A stretch of DNA of 64,000 nt, taken from the NCBI GenBank assembly GCA_036924255.1, contig JAUPFN010000007.1:34959414-35023413 (forward strand), given 5' to 3'. The notes beneath the pieces are model-generated. The model made no database searches. It was not told the DNA's origin and saw nothing but the letters and a program-made list of their open reading frames with translations. Every line of letters starts with the position of its first letter. Positions within the stretch are counted from its first letter, which is position 1. Origin of the DNA: Apodemia mormo (taxonomy: Eukaryota; Arthropoda; Insecta; Lepidoptera; Riodinidae). Positions 23,350 through 36,100 of this stretch are shown in pieces. The translations under genes and the position numbers were made by a program.

Positions 23350-23525
23350 GGCCTCCAACTGGATGTCGGCGATCTACAGCGCGGCGGCTAGAGCGGCGCG
23401 ATTTAGCGCTCTGACTCAGCTCGCCGCGCCGCTGTCATCCAGTTCACTTCAATAAGAATCTATGTGTTAGATCACGCCCCTCTCTCGCCGCCGCACCGCA
23501 GATCACTGACATCCAGTTTGAGCCC
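23350..23525. mobile_element. Harbinger-like MITE
   Basis: A 176-base GC-rich element. The left end GGCCTCCAACTGGATGTC and the reversed right end GGGCTCAAACTGGATGTC are inverted repeats with three mismatches in 18. TAA stands on both sides (23347-23349 and 23526-23528), the target duplication expected for PIF/Harbinger elements. It contains further internal symmetry (GGCGATCTACAGCGCGGCGG against CCGCCGCACCGCAGATCACTG). No coding capacity. Confidence 0.75.
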
Positions 23526-24271
23526 TAAACCTCCGTTGGGAATGATTGTTCTGTGGCTTAGGTATATACCTACCGATTATAATACTGAATAATAATTAAG
23601 ATTATCGAATACCTTGACACCATCTCTAACCGCTTAACATTTCAATTTAATCGTGTTTCGCTATCACTAAATGTATATATTTTTTTCAATTATTACTAAA
23701 TTGTCAATGTTATCAAATGTACGACTTACAAATAACAGTCTCGAGATAATATATTTTCTCTATCAGAATTACAGTATAATTTTGATGCTTTTACGGTAGA
23801 TGACAAAAGTTTTCAAAATACAATGCTTAACCCTATTATTACAGTGTAGTTGGGAATACTGGTCTAAACGTAGTAAATTTGTCACACAATGGCTTCGATT
23901 CTGTTTCACGTAGTCTTAATACAATTTTCCTCACGAGGTTAAAATAAGGCAATTGAAAGCATTCAGCCATATTAAATTAGTGTTAACGTTATAAGAGCAA
24001 CTTGTTTATTAAGCTGAGGTTATGTCTCTTACATTTAATTTATTCCTGTTCATGTGTCAGAATAATTAATTAAGTTCCAATATGATTACGAATTTGATAG
24101 GTTTGAATATTTTATGTTTCTTTCTTTTCATGTGATTTGGAGTAATATACCAATAATATAAAAAGAATGAAAAATTTTCCACGTTTCACGACGCTCACGG
24201 ATTTTTATTTTACATAAGTATTTAGTCGAAAAATCATTGTAAAATTATCGAGATACCATAGATGATCACTT

Positions 24272-24324
24272 ATAACTTTTCCAATGATAGGCATTACTTA
24301 AATAACTGTCATTGGGAAAGTTAT
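24272..24324. repeat. Inverted repeat, 16-base arms
   Basis: ATAACTTTTCCAATGA at 24272 and TCATTGGGAAAGTTAT ending at 24324, one mismatch. Confidence 0.85.
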
Positions 24325-24360
24325 TTCCTGTGATATTGGTGATAAATATATTATTTTTCC

Positions 24361-24419
24361 TTAAATTTTAATTTACAATAATTACCATTTAGTAATAATT
24401 ATCGTAAATTAAAATTTAA
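24361..24419. repeat. Inverted repeat, 24-base arms
   Basis: Starts TTAAATTTTAATTTAC at 24361; its inverse ends at 24419; one mismatch and an 11-base loop. Confidence 0.85.
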
Positions 24420-25398
24420 TAATCAATATATTTTATAGAAAAACAAAATGACTATGGAACCCTACTCCTTATATAACAGACTATAAATAGGTACGATTTT
24501 TCATTGTATTCGTAACATTACTTTGTGTAAAGGTCTTTTGTAACATACAACAAAAAGCTTATTATGAGATCTGTAACACATAGAACACATTGCTTAGACT
24601 AATTAATGTATAAATTTATATAAATATGTACACATGTAGATTAACACATTCAGCTTAGGTACAGTGATTTAATGCTATTTACACATCATCCGTCTTTATA
24701 TCAGATATATATTCACATCAATACATACATTTCATATATTGCAATTTTTGAGCTTTTTTTACCACTGCGATTACCATAGATAATGCAATCTCAGTGTTTA
24801 TTTTCAAATATTTAACGACTGAAATAGGTACTCCACAGCGATACGCAATGTTACGCGGTAACAGTGTTACGAAGTTACGTGGGAGACGTTGTTGCCTGTT
24901 AATCGTAGGTACATAGGTACTGCGATTATTGGATGCAACGGTAAAGTCGCGGTCTCGCGTTCGTCGCGTATGTGTTCTGCATATACACTGTTCTAACCAC
25001 CTTTATTGTTGATTAGCCGCGTAACGGCTTGTTACAACTTATTTGTCAGGTCCATGATAAATATTAATAGGTAATTATAATTATAAACATTTGCTCTACA
25101 TTGCAGCAGTTAAAGTTGCCTAGATTAAAGCCAATATTTTGAATATAAGTATAAGATATTCCCGTCGGGATGCTAAATTTCCCATTTGCACGATTATGTT
25201 AAAAGATTGCATTTTCTATAACTACACTTTGAACATTGCATAATCAACTTATTACACTAATACATTCACATCCATACATATTAGGGTTACGGGCACGATT
25301 CTGAGTGCTCGAGCGAGCATCGAGTTGTAATAACCGGGTCGGGGTGGCGTGCACAGTGCTGCGAGCCAAGTTGTGAACGTGAGAAGGGGACAGAAGAT

Positions 25399-25554
25399 AT
25401 GGCAGCTCCTGAGTGTGAAAGAGAGGCACGTAAGCGTCGTGAGCGTCGAGATTCAGGATGCGCACACGAACGCAAAGAGCGAAGACCACATAGTGAAGAG
25501 AGGATTCCTCCACCACCGCCACCTCCTCCGCTTCACGACTTCAATCGTTTAGAG
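25399..25554 (+). CDS. FAM13A: FAM13 coding exon 1
   Basis: 52 codons from ATG to ...FNRLE, donor GAG|GTGCGT. Basic and acidic residues alternate (EREARKRRERR), then a run of eight prolines. Upstream the frame stays open to a TAG overlapping the possible acceptor at 25275-25284, and no other ATG lies between. This exon has no strong family motif; it is joined to the rest by phase and position. Confidence 0.7.
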
Positions 25555-27079
25555 GTGCGTCACTTTAATATTACAATGCGATTGTTTTTGAACTTTGCTT
25601 TAGACGGAGAATTGAACAGTGTTCAATTCTCCAATGAACAAAGAGTTCATTCGCTTTATTAGATTTTCGTAGTTTGTCGTCTTTGCGATTTGCTGTAACT
25701 TATTTTTTGAACAAATATATTAATTTCACACTTATGATATGAAGTTGACAACAAGTCCTATTCTTAGTTGGAACGCATAGTACCTTCCTACCTACTTTTA
25801 TATAAGACTAGCTGTTGCCAGCGACTTCGTCCGCGTGAACTTCGTTTACTCCGCACTGCTTCTCCCCCGTAGGTGATAGCGTGATAATATGTAGGTATTA
25901 TGCTGACCCTATAATAATATTCATGCAAAATTTGAAGTAAATCCATGCAGTACTTTTTGAGCTTACACCGGACACACATACAGACAAACAGACAAACAGA
26001 CAAAAATTCTAAAAACTATATTTTTGGCTTCGATATCGATTGTAGATCACGCCCCAAGTATTCTTTTAAAAAAATAATCAATGTACAGTTTTGACTTTTT
26101 ATACGATTTTATTATATGTATATATAGATATAGATTTCACGGAAATTTGCAAAATAATACATCTTAATTTCGTCTTTGACTTATAACCAAGTTTGGCATA
26201 AAAATTAAATGTATAGGTGCTACAAATGTATGTAGTGGTAGATAAGTTGTTTTGTATACTATCCAAACCTTATATTATAAACTAGTTGTTGCCTGTGATT
26301 TCGTTTTACTTCGTTTACTCCGCACAGCTCCTCCCCCGTAGGTGATAGCGTGATAATATGTAGCCTATATGTTGACTCGACCTGTTAGTAATATTCATGC
26401 AAAATTTGAAGTAAATCCATGCAGTACTTTTTGAGTTACCCCGGACATACATACAGACAAACAGACAAAAATTCCAAAAACTATATTTTTGACTTCGATA
26501 TCGATTGAAGTTCACGTCCCAAGTATTCTTTTAAAAAATATTCAATGTACAGTTTTGACTTTCCTACGGTTTTATTATATGTATAGATATGTTACGCTTT
26601 TACAGCTAAACCGTTGAACAGATTGTTGTGAAATTTGGCATATAGATAGTTGAATATCCGGGGTCAAACATAGGCTACTTTTTTAAAACCAACTCCTAAG
26701 AGGCTGAAATAAGGGATGAAAGTTTGTACTAAAAACTATATGGTCGTCAAGTTAATCTAGCATGTCGCACATGTAGCGGACGCTCTCGCGGGCGAAGCTG
26801 CAGCATCAACTAGTATTTTATCCCAAAGACACAGACAGAGGTATAACCAGCACATCCACGATTAATCGAAGATACTTAGTTCTACAATGTGATAGGTGCC
26901 CGACAAAGTCTATCGCCAACCTGGCACTTATGAAAACCCGGGCAACGTTGTTTTGATCAGAAAACTAAATCCGGGAACAGAATCCAGCAATAAACAAATA
27001 ATGTTTTAACGTAGTAAAACCGCAGCAACCGACTTCCCATTTCCAAAATCTACACCAAATTAAAATGGGACCACATTGG

Positions 27080-27147
<68 letters not shown>

Positions 27148-30100
27148 TTAAATCGGTTCATAAATAACCAAGTTCTGAGGTAACAAACATAAAAAATATA
27201 CGGTCGAATTGATAAGCTCTTTTTGTAGGAAGTTGGTTGATTAAAATAACCCTCAACTAACCCTTCTTGTCTGTGTAATTGTCTTGAATCAGTCGGTCAA
27301 TTATAATTTAATTTCTTAAATATACACAAATATTAAAAATAAATAAAACACAAAGTTTCCCTTAATTAAATTATAAACATTACTGAATAAATCAGACGTA
27401 CCTATTTCTAAAGGCGCCAAAGTAAGTATATTATTTGATTTTGATGTGGGCGTTAATCGAAGATACATAAAAATTTATTTATAACATTTGAAATGTTTAA
27501 TAAGCACTTAGATTCAGAAATAAAAATATTTATGCTCATCACACGGATGTCTCTTCCGAACAGAGATTGAATCCAACCGTAGCATCGCGTCATTTCAATA
27601 TTAGTCGTAAAGGATCGCGCAACCTGTTACGGGCTGCATCGCAATGAAAAAAGCTAGCATATCACATTAGGTCGGGCCTCAGCGGACATGAACGGGCCAC
27701 ATAGCAAGGCAATGCGTTTCCGTATTTCATTCCAAATATATCTTTGTAGACTATCATAACTGGATCTTTCAATTTATATAGCTTTTTGTAGCCTTGAACT
27801 TTAATTATTAAATCCATAATAACATGATTTTATAAATGATTACTCAAAACTCGTACGCGAAATTCCATCCGTCATATCACATCGCATAGACCGCATCGTA
27901 TTCACTGAAATCCGTCACCCAAAAATCGAACTAATGTCGAACTCTACCACCTAATAGCCACGATGGTAGTGACTCGCATAGCCAATAGTTCGCCTCTTAT
28001 GAATTTTCACAATTTTAATTACTAAGTTCTGTTTGTCTTGTTGGCGTATTGATCAGCTCGCACAGCTTAGATAACATACTTTATATATAGCATTCTTCCT
28101 CAGGTTTAATAAACTGATAAACAGCACATGGTTACTGGTTTTTTATCTACAAAATGTTTAATGGCAGTCGGAATGTTTTGATGATCAGCCATAGATCAGT
28201 TTTCGTGACACCAACTCTCTAAAAAGCAGTATTTCAAAATTTTATCTTCAGTATCGTGTTCCAGTTTAAAGAGTAAGGTAGTCGGTAAACATATGCAGGT
28301 GGTATCGCCATCATACTACACGCATGGTACCGTACCAAGCTATAGTTGTCTCTTTCCATAAGGAGAGCCATTTGTTTGTTTGCTGTCTAAAGAAATACGC
28401 ATATCTTAAATAACATGTTTTAAACCGGCATAATGTGATGTGTGCTCGTAGATATTATGTATTTGTTAGTGGGGAATTAAGGAAAAAAAATTGATAGTAA
28501 ATATTAATTGTTTTAGTCGGAACGTCGTGCGGAGAGACTGTCTCGCGCAAGACGGCCATTGGGAGGCAAACGGCGACGTGCGCCTACCCGTCAGACTCGA
28601 CAACCGAAAGAAAATGACTATATCTCGCAACACGACGATACTCGAAGTGGAACACCGCCACATTTCGAACATGTCTTTCAACCCGAGAGTAAGTAACAGT
28701 TGCGGATTGAGTAAAAAAAGTACTTCTTAAACTACATCTCGAGAGAATGAGATAGATACAAAGTTCTATAAGTAGTTTAAGCAAATAGTAGTGAAATTTA
28801 CGCACGCTATAAATATGGCCTGCGTAAATTTGATCACGTAAGCCAGTTTCGATCTTAATTAAAATGGTTGCACATACGTAACCGTCGGAATGCTCATGTT
28901 CTTACATTGCTTTTTAAAATACTGCATGATTCTTTCTCGCCATCATGTTTACGTGCACGGTTTCATTACCATTATACACAGGGTAGTATTCAGCATTCTT
29001 TACACACCAATACCCTTCTGGTACCAGCGCACAACACGGCAAGTAATTTAGATTCTTTAACGCTTACGGCAATACGTCTCCGGAATTATTGTCTCCTAAA
29101 TCATATTTAAGAGGTTCCCTCAATAAATGTATTTCAATCTAGAATATTTAATTATATGTTAAATGTTCAATATAACTCTAAATACCAATTAGTAACTAGC
29201 TGACCTGGCAAACGTTGTTCTACCTTTTTAACTACTCTCATTTTTTTATATTTTCTTACCTTTTAAATCTTCCCTGGACTTCAGCAATTAATTCAAAACC
29301 AAAATTAGCCAAATCGGTTCAGCAGCTCTCGAGTTTTAGCGAGACTAACGAACAGCAATTAATTTTTTTATATATAGACTAGCTGACCTGGCAAACGTTG
29401 TTCTGCCTTTTTAACTACTCTTATTTTTTTATATTTTCTCACATTTTAAACTTTCCCTGGACTTCAACTATTAATTCGAAACCAAAATTAGTCAAATCGA
29501 TTCAGCTGTTTTCGAGTTTTAGCGAGACTAACGAACAGCGATTGATTTTTATATATAAGATTGATAGATATTGACGTCAAAACTAATAAAAACCTTTGAG
29601 AAATCCACAGGTAGTGCTTAACAATTTTGGATTCTTCAGCATTATTTGTTTGGAAGTCACAGATTCTTCATTTTCAGACACGGTGCATGAAACACATGAC
29701 TTTCAGGTTAAGATTTCTATGGTGTTTATTAATGTTTGTTGTTTAGCGTGCGAAGAAGCTGAGCGATCGCCAACTAGCGCGTGGCGAGAGGAGGCAGAGT
29801 ACACTCGCCGGGACGAGCGTAGCGAACCGCCTCGCCGAGTGCAGCCTAGTCCCGACAGACGAATTGAGAAGATTAATAAGAAGGTTCGCATACTATTTAT
29901 TAAACGTGCTTTTGTGGAGATGTATATCGTATGCTTTATTTAAAAGCATATGGCGCCTATATGAAGCATACGAAAAGAATGACCTATCGCCTCTATAGAC
30001 GATACCAAAGATTTTAATAGAGCATTGCTATCCTTGTGGCGAGGTCTTGATGTCACATGTATGAATTTATCGACCACCTTACCCTCCAAACCGGAACACA

Positions 30101-33100
30101 ACAGTAACAAGCACTGAAGCTATTGCAGCAGGAATAGGTAAGTGGTGGTTCCAGATCCGAGCAAAATAATGCGGAATTCATCATTTAGCAGCCAGGATAG
30201 TGGTGACTCGTATAGACAACCGGTCACCTCTTACGAACTGCCTGGCAGAACGGCAGATAGTTTATTCTTCTAAAGGAGCCCGTACCAATTCGGTTTAATT
30301 ACTACAGGGGACTTAATTTATAAAGAGATGTGATTTTTTTTAATAATACTACTTAAATATTTAACTTTCAGATTAGTGTACTGAAGAAGAACATTGCTAA
30401 ACATGAAAACGAATTTGAATCTCAGAATGGTCACGCGATGACACCCGGGGACCGGATGATCGACGTTCAGCTCACCCGCATGTATGAAGCGCTTCAGCGA
30501 TTGCAGGCGGAAAAACGCTGCATTAAAGCTGACCCTGTTGAATATGCCTTAAAAGTACAAGCGGCGAAACTACAGAAGGAGAGAGATGATAAACTTGACG
30601 CAGCGTTGAAAAGTGACAAACCTATGACAGAACTAGTGAAGGATATTGAAGAGGTAAAATTATTGTGGAATACTTTCAGACATACTATTATACTTGATGA
30701 CATTTTACTTTTTTACTTATCACCGATTATGCTAATAATAAGCAGCATATGTTTTAGGATAAGCAGTAAGATAAAAAAAATACTGCTTATCCTAATACAT
30801 ATATTTTTATATCATAGGACAACAAACAAACAGATGGCTTTCCAGATGTAAAGATGAACCATCCCTTATAGACCAGAGATGTTATTGGTGCGCGGCGTAT
30901 TTGTAAAAAGCATCATATGTTATTTAAAACAAATGCTGAAGTCACTGGTAACTCATATTTTAGGAATAGTAAGAAATTATATATGTCCCTAACAAAAAAC
31001 TAAATATTCTTACAAAAAAATTGTATTGTATTAATCATTCCTGATAATAAACCTTTTCATATAAGTGGTTTGATTTACTATTAAGTTAGATAAAGTATTC
31101 CCAGATATTAGAGAATTAGAGAATTTTTAGCTGATGAATGTTAATAAATAGAAATATGAGTTTATTAATTTCACCTTAAAATTTTAAATGTAATAAAAAT
31201 TTTGTAAATGGTAAATTAACTTTAATTGAACAAAAAATGAAACTTTGTAAATTATAAAAAAAATGTTTTTGTGATGCGAAATAATTCATGTAAGTTTGTA
31301 ATAAGTACAGAAAATAGAGAAAAAAGACAAGCCTGCTGAGTCTCTTCCGCCGGATCTACTCAGTGTTTGGCCGCGGTTCGATCCAGTAAAAATTCTAAAG
31401 AAATCAGCATACAAAAGTTATGAATTTCATAGCATGTATGATAGTTTGTAAATATTTGCACATATGCAAATATGCATGGCAGAATATATTGGAAATTTTT
31501 AATAACTTTTTAATAACTTGTAACGTTATTAGTTCTTGCAAATAAATATTTTTCATTTTCGTTTTTTCTGTCCGTGTGGCGGGTGGGTAATGTCACATGC
31601 ATAGGTGCACTACTGGCTACCTTATCTTACAAACCCGAACACGATAGTGACATGCACTGTCGCTATTTGGACTGGAATGGGTAAAGAAGTGGTACCAGAC
31701 CCGAGTGAGACAATGCAGAATTCTACCACCTACCAGCCACGATGGTAGTGACAAGTATGGTCAATCGTTCACCTTTTACGAACTACCTGGCAGAGTGGCA
31801 GACAGTCCGGGGCTTCAGACAGGGTCTGGATCTATATTTACGATGAGTAGCAAAAAACCTAACCTACCTGTTCCTTTTGGGTTATCCGACCCGAAAGGAA
31901 TTACCTTTGTCCCGACCCGAAGTTAAAGTGGAGCGAAAACATTTTTTTTCTATCAAAACGATTTTGTATTATTGTAAAGGCCGCAAAATTGATAATTGAA
32001 GATCGAGTATGAACTTGAAGGCCGAGCCGCAGGCGAGGACTTAATTTTGCGTAACAGCAAATTTGTCATTTCTACCGAGGCATATAAAGTGATTTTCTCA
32101 AAAAGATGCAAGCAAATAAAAATAGCTTTTTATATTATTTAGTTTACCTATTTTTATCGAAATTAAAAACTTCCCTGAGAGCACGTTTTCCAAAGCTAAT
32201 GCTGAATTGCAGTCAATATCCATTTCACTTCCGGAATCGCCGGAACTAATATTTAATTATGTTTAAAATAAAAGTACCGAGACGAACTCCTTTCTTTACC
32301 GCCAAATTATTTTTTCTCAGACTGTGCCGAAAGGTAAACGCATCTGTCTGGCTATATACATTCACGTGAACGCAATTAGTATTAAGATAAAAGAGTTCTA
32401 AATTCAAATTACACTCAAGCGCATCTTTTCTTACAATATTCAAAAAACGCGCCGACAATAAATTTTGTTGTTCTATGTACCTAAATACGATATTTCGCGT
32501 GCTTTTTATTCCAACGTAATGACAATATTTTTGCGCATGTTTGAGAAAATATATTTTTGTCAAACATGCGCGGAAACATTGTCATTACTTTTGAATGGAA
32601 AGCATGCGAGCATCGTGTTTACGTACAGAGGCACTGTACAAAAAATGAGTCATTGACGGCCAGTTTTTTGAATTTAGAACAAGAATATTGTAATATTGTA
32701 TAAAAAGGCGTATTTGGTTGTAATTTCAATTAAGAACTCTTTTATCTTGGTATAAGCCAAGGAAGTTACATTCTACCTGGAATGTTCACACGCGCTTCAA
32801 AATCGTTCCGAAGAGTACCACGACATGGGTGGAGTGTGTCTCTTTCTACTAAATAAAGCGCCAATCGCCATAAATAAGTGCGGCCATGCGTAGTTTGCAA
32901 ATTACTACTAAGTAATTCTACTAATTTGAGAAACAGTTTTTGTATTGCATAAGTAATTACGTAATAAATAAAATAAGCACATTTTAGAACTCACTATATT
33001 AATTACAATACATTTTATGCTAATGTATTTATCGACGTGTATGAATAAAAGGGATTTAACGATTACCAAATATATAAAAATCTACCATCAGATAGTTTTA

Positions 33101-36100
33101 TTTTCACGGGCAATTGCAAGAAAGGGACAACATCCACTCTTGTCGTTGTCTTGCTCAGAACGTTTTTCCCCTATGTTATGTAAGAAACAAATGTCAACTT
33201 TATCAGTAACGAAATAAAGTGCATTTTTATTTTTCAATTATTGCTTAGTAATAATTCCAGTTATCGTATATAAGTTCCTTGGTATAAGCACACTTGTACT
33301 ATTATATATTCTGTGGTATAAGTTGCGTTCACGTGGCTGTAAGGGAGTAGCTGCAAGGAGTTCATCTCGATACTCTTATTTAATTAATAAACATAATTAA
33401 AAATTAATTCCGACAATTCCGAAAGTAAAATGGATCTGGACTGCAGTCCACCAGATTTAAGATTGGAAGCCAAATTAACAATGGGAAACGTGCTTTTATA
33501 TTTTTGTGCAATTACATAGAAAGTTTTTTTTATGTCCTTGAATTTTTATGAGAAAAAGCACTATTTGCCTCAGAGGAAATGGTAATTGCCTGTTTTGATC
33601 AATAAAGTCCTCGCCTGCGGCTCGGTCTTATAACTTATACTCGATCGGCAATTTCTTTTTTTATTTCATAAGTTAGGAAACAAGCAGATGGATCTCCTGA
33701 TGGAAAGAGTCAACCATCGCCTATAGACACCGAAGATGTTAATGGTGCGTTGATCTCTTGTGGCGAAGTGTAATGCCACATGTATAAGTTTACCGCCAAC
33801 CTTACCTTCCAAACTGGAACACGACAATGACTAGTACTGACGCTATTGCGGTAGGAATAGGTAAGGCGGTGGTACCATACCCGAGTGAGACAGTGCAGAA
33901 TTCTACCACCTAGTAGCCACGATTGTAGTGACTCGCATAGCCAGTCGGTTGCCTTTTACAACCTGTCTGGCAGAATAGCAGTTGGCCTATTCTTCAAAAG
34001 AGTCCGGGACCAACACAATTGTCTATTTTCCGGAGTTTCCAATAATGTACTATCGTGTTTGTCAGTGGGTTGAAGGTTGTCGCGCGGCGGGTGGTCGCGC
34101 GGCGTTGGCACCGGCGCGGTGGTCGAGCGCGCAGCTGGCGGCGGAGAAGTGGTGCGTCCAGCGCGCGCTGCTGCGGCTGGAGGCGGCTCGCGGCCGCCCG
34201 CCCGCGCATTCCGCCGACCGCGGCGCCGCCAGACACTTGTACGAGCGATACCGCGCCGTCAAGCGAGCGTTGCAAGCCACACGTCAAGATCAGGTATCTA
34301 CATCAATACTAGAAGGATTTTTTTATGTCACAAGATAGCAAACAAATAGATGGCTTTCCGGATGGAAAGAGAAACCATCGCCTTTATAGGTATACATCAA
34401 AGATGTTTATGGTGCGTTGTATCCGTGTAGTGGGATGGTAATTCCACATACATAAGTTTAACGGCTATCTGACCTTCCAAACAGGAACACCACAATTACA
34501 AGCATTGACGCTATTGCGGCAGGAATAAGTAAGGCTGTGGCGCCAATTACCCAGGCGAGATGTTGCGGAACTCTAATCTAATCATAGAAAGCGCCCTAGG
34601 CGCGCTCAGAACGTTCCATTTAATAGTATGAACATAAAGGGTCTATTCCTAGAAAGCGCTTAGATCGAAAAGTCGATCCGCAGCGCCTGGGACGTGCCAT
34701 TAAAATATATTACCATTAAAAGACATGAACATATAGAAAGTAGTCGTAGAAAACGCCCGAACCGCGCACTTGATTGACAGCGCCCGGGACGTACCATTAA
34801 AATAGTAGGACTTAACATATTACAGGGACTAATGATAGATTGCGCCTGTTACTGCTGTTACTTATTCATCCCGTCATTGTCTGGGCCTCCTGGGATACTT
34901 CAACTGTCATTCTGCCAGGCGAACGATTAGCTACGAATATATACGAGTACTAGATTAGCTATATTCTGCTAGGTGATAGAGTTCTACATTGTCTCGCCAG
35001 GGTCTGGTACCACCGCCTTACCTATTCCTGCCGCAATAGCGTCAGTGCTTGTCACTGTCGTGTTCTGGTTTGGAGGATAAGGTAGCCGGTAAACTTATGC
35101 ATGTGGCATTAGACCTCCCCACAAGATAGCAACATCTCATTAACACCTTTGGTATCTATAGGCGATGTTTGACTCTTTCCATCAGAAGTTTGCTGATTGT
35201 TTGCTATCATCTATCATTACATTGTATAAAACAAAGTCGATTTCTCTGTCTGTCCCTATGCCCTATGTATGCTTAAATCTTTAAAACTGCGCAACGGATT
35301 ATGATGCGGTTTTTTTAAATAGATAGAGTGATTAAAGAGGAAGGTTTATATGTATAATAAATAACATTCAATATATTGTAGAGAAATACTGCAATTTTTG
35401 AGTTTTCTGATGTCATGTCGTAAATAATCATATTTTTTTCCGCTTACATTGAAAACGCAGCCTAAACACTACGAGATTTATCAAAATAATGTACGAAGTA
35501 TTTGTACGCCTTGAAAAGGTCTACAGAAAACTCCGCGATGGTATATGTCTATCTCTTATGGATAACCCACAAAAGCATTTTTTTGTCATTTACTTTTTAC
35601 GAGAAATATTGTTTTTTTTTCGAAGCAATTTTAAGCAATACAGCACTAATCCTTATCCAATTAAATACGTTAAATATATTATTGATTTAATATAGATCAA
35701 TATGGCCGTTTACAGCATGTAATTTAAATTAATATTTTCGAAGATATTACAGATTTAAAATGCAGGGGCATAGCGGTTGCGGGGTTACCGGCCGGTCGGC
35801 GGCGCGCGCGGTATGTTCTGAAACCGCTGGGAAACTGTTAATTTTCGGATAAATAAACATAGGACGTCAACTGAAAACCAAAATTAAGAACATTCTTTTT
35901 TTAATTACATATCACCATATAAAAATCATGTGGATGATTAGAAATAGTATTAACAAATTATTTGTTTTAAGGATTTTTTTAGCCTGTGTTCAGAATTTTA
36001 TATGATCAAGTAAAGTACATTCTATCATGTAATACGTTACCACATTCCTTAGATAATATCTTCAGGTATATCGTATAATTTTTGTAAAATTGTTGTTTAA

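Larger units (their letters stand above)
23526..25284. other. Unique AT-rich DNA with two hairpins
   Basis: Two inverted repeats lie at 24272-24324 and 24361-24419. A small CpG-containing patch at 24840-24990 carries repeated GTTACG ('TGTTACGCGGTAACAGTG'); it might be a promoter nearer the coding exons, but no initiator or donor stands out. Confidence 0.45.

Noticed and set aside
25244..25522. Two minus-strand frames (92 and 62 codons) opposite the first coding exon
   Set aside because: No motif, and complementary to a supported coding exon.
29678..29706. 29-base candidate microexon (TTCATTTTCAG|ACACGG...TTTCAG|GTTAAG) between FAM13 coding exons 2 and 3
   Set aside because: Both splice sites look good, but including it shifts the frame of the next exon and breaks the conserved coiled coil. 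Direct joining of 28688 to 29747 keeps the frame. It might be a rare frame-breaking alternative exon.
29596..29943. A single 115-codon gene
   Set aside because: Its second half is FAM13 coding exon 3; the first part is intron, and the frame just happens to be open.
33982..34349. Four other open frames over the GC-rich exon, on both strands
   Set aside because: They are shadows of the FAM13 exon, caused by its high GC content. Only the frame that continues in phase through the splice sites matches the family.
35489..35695. Two overlapping frames of 62-68 codons
   Set aside because: They lie in a Helitron remnant and have no helicase or Rep motif.
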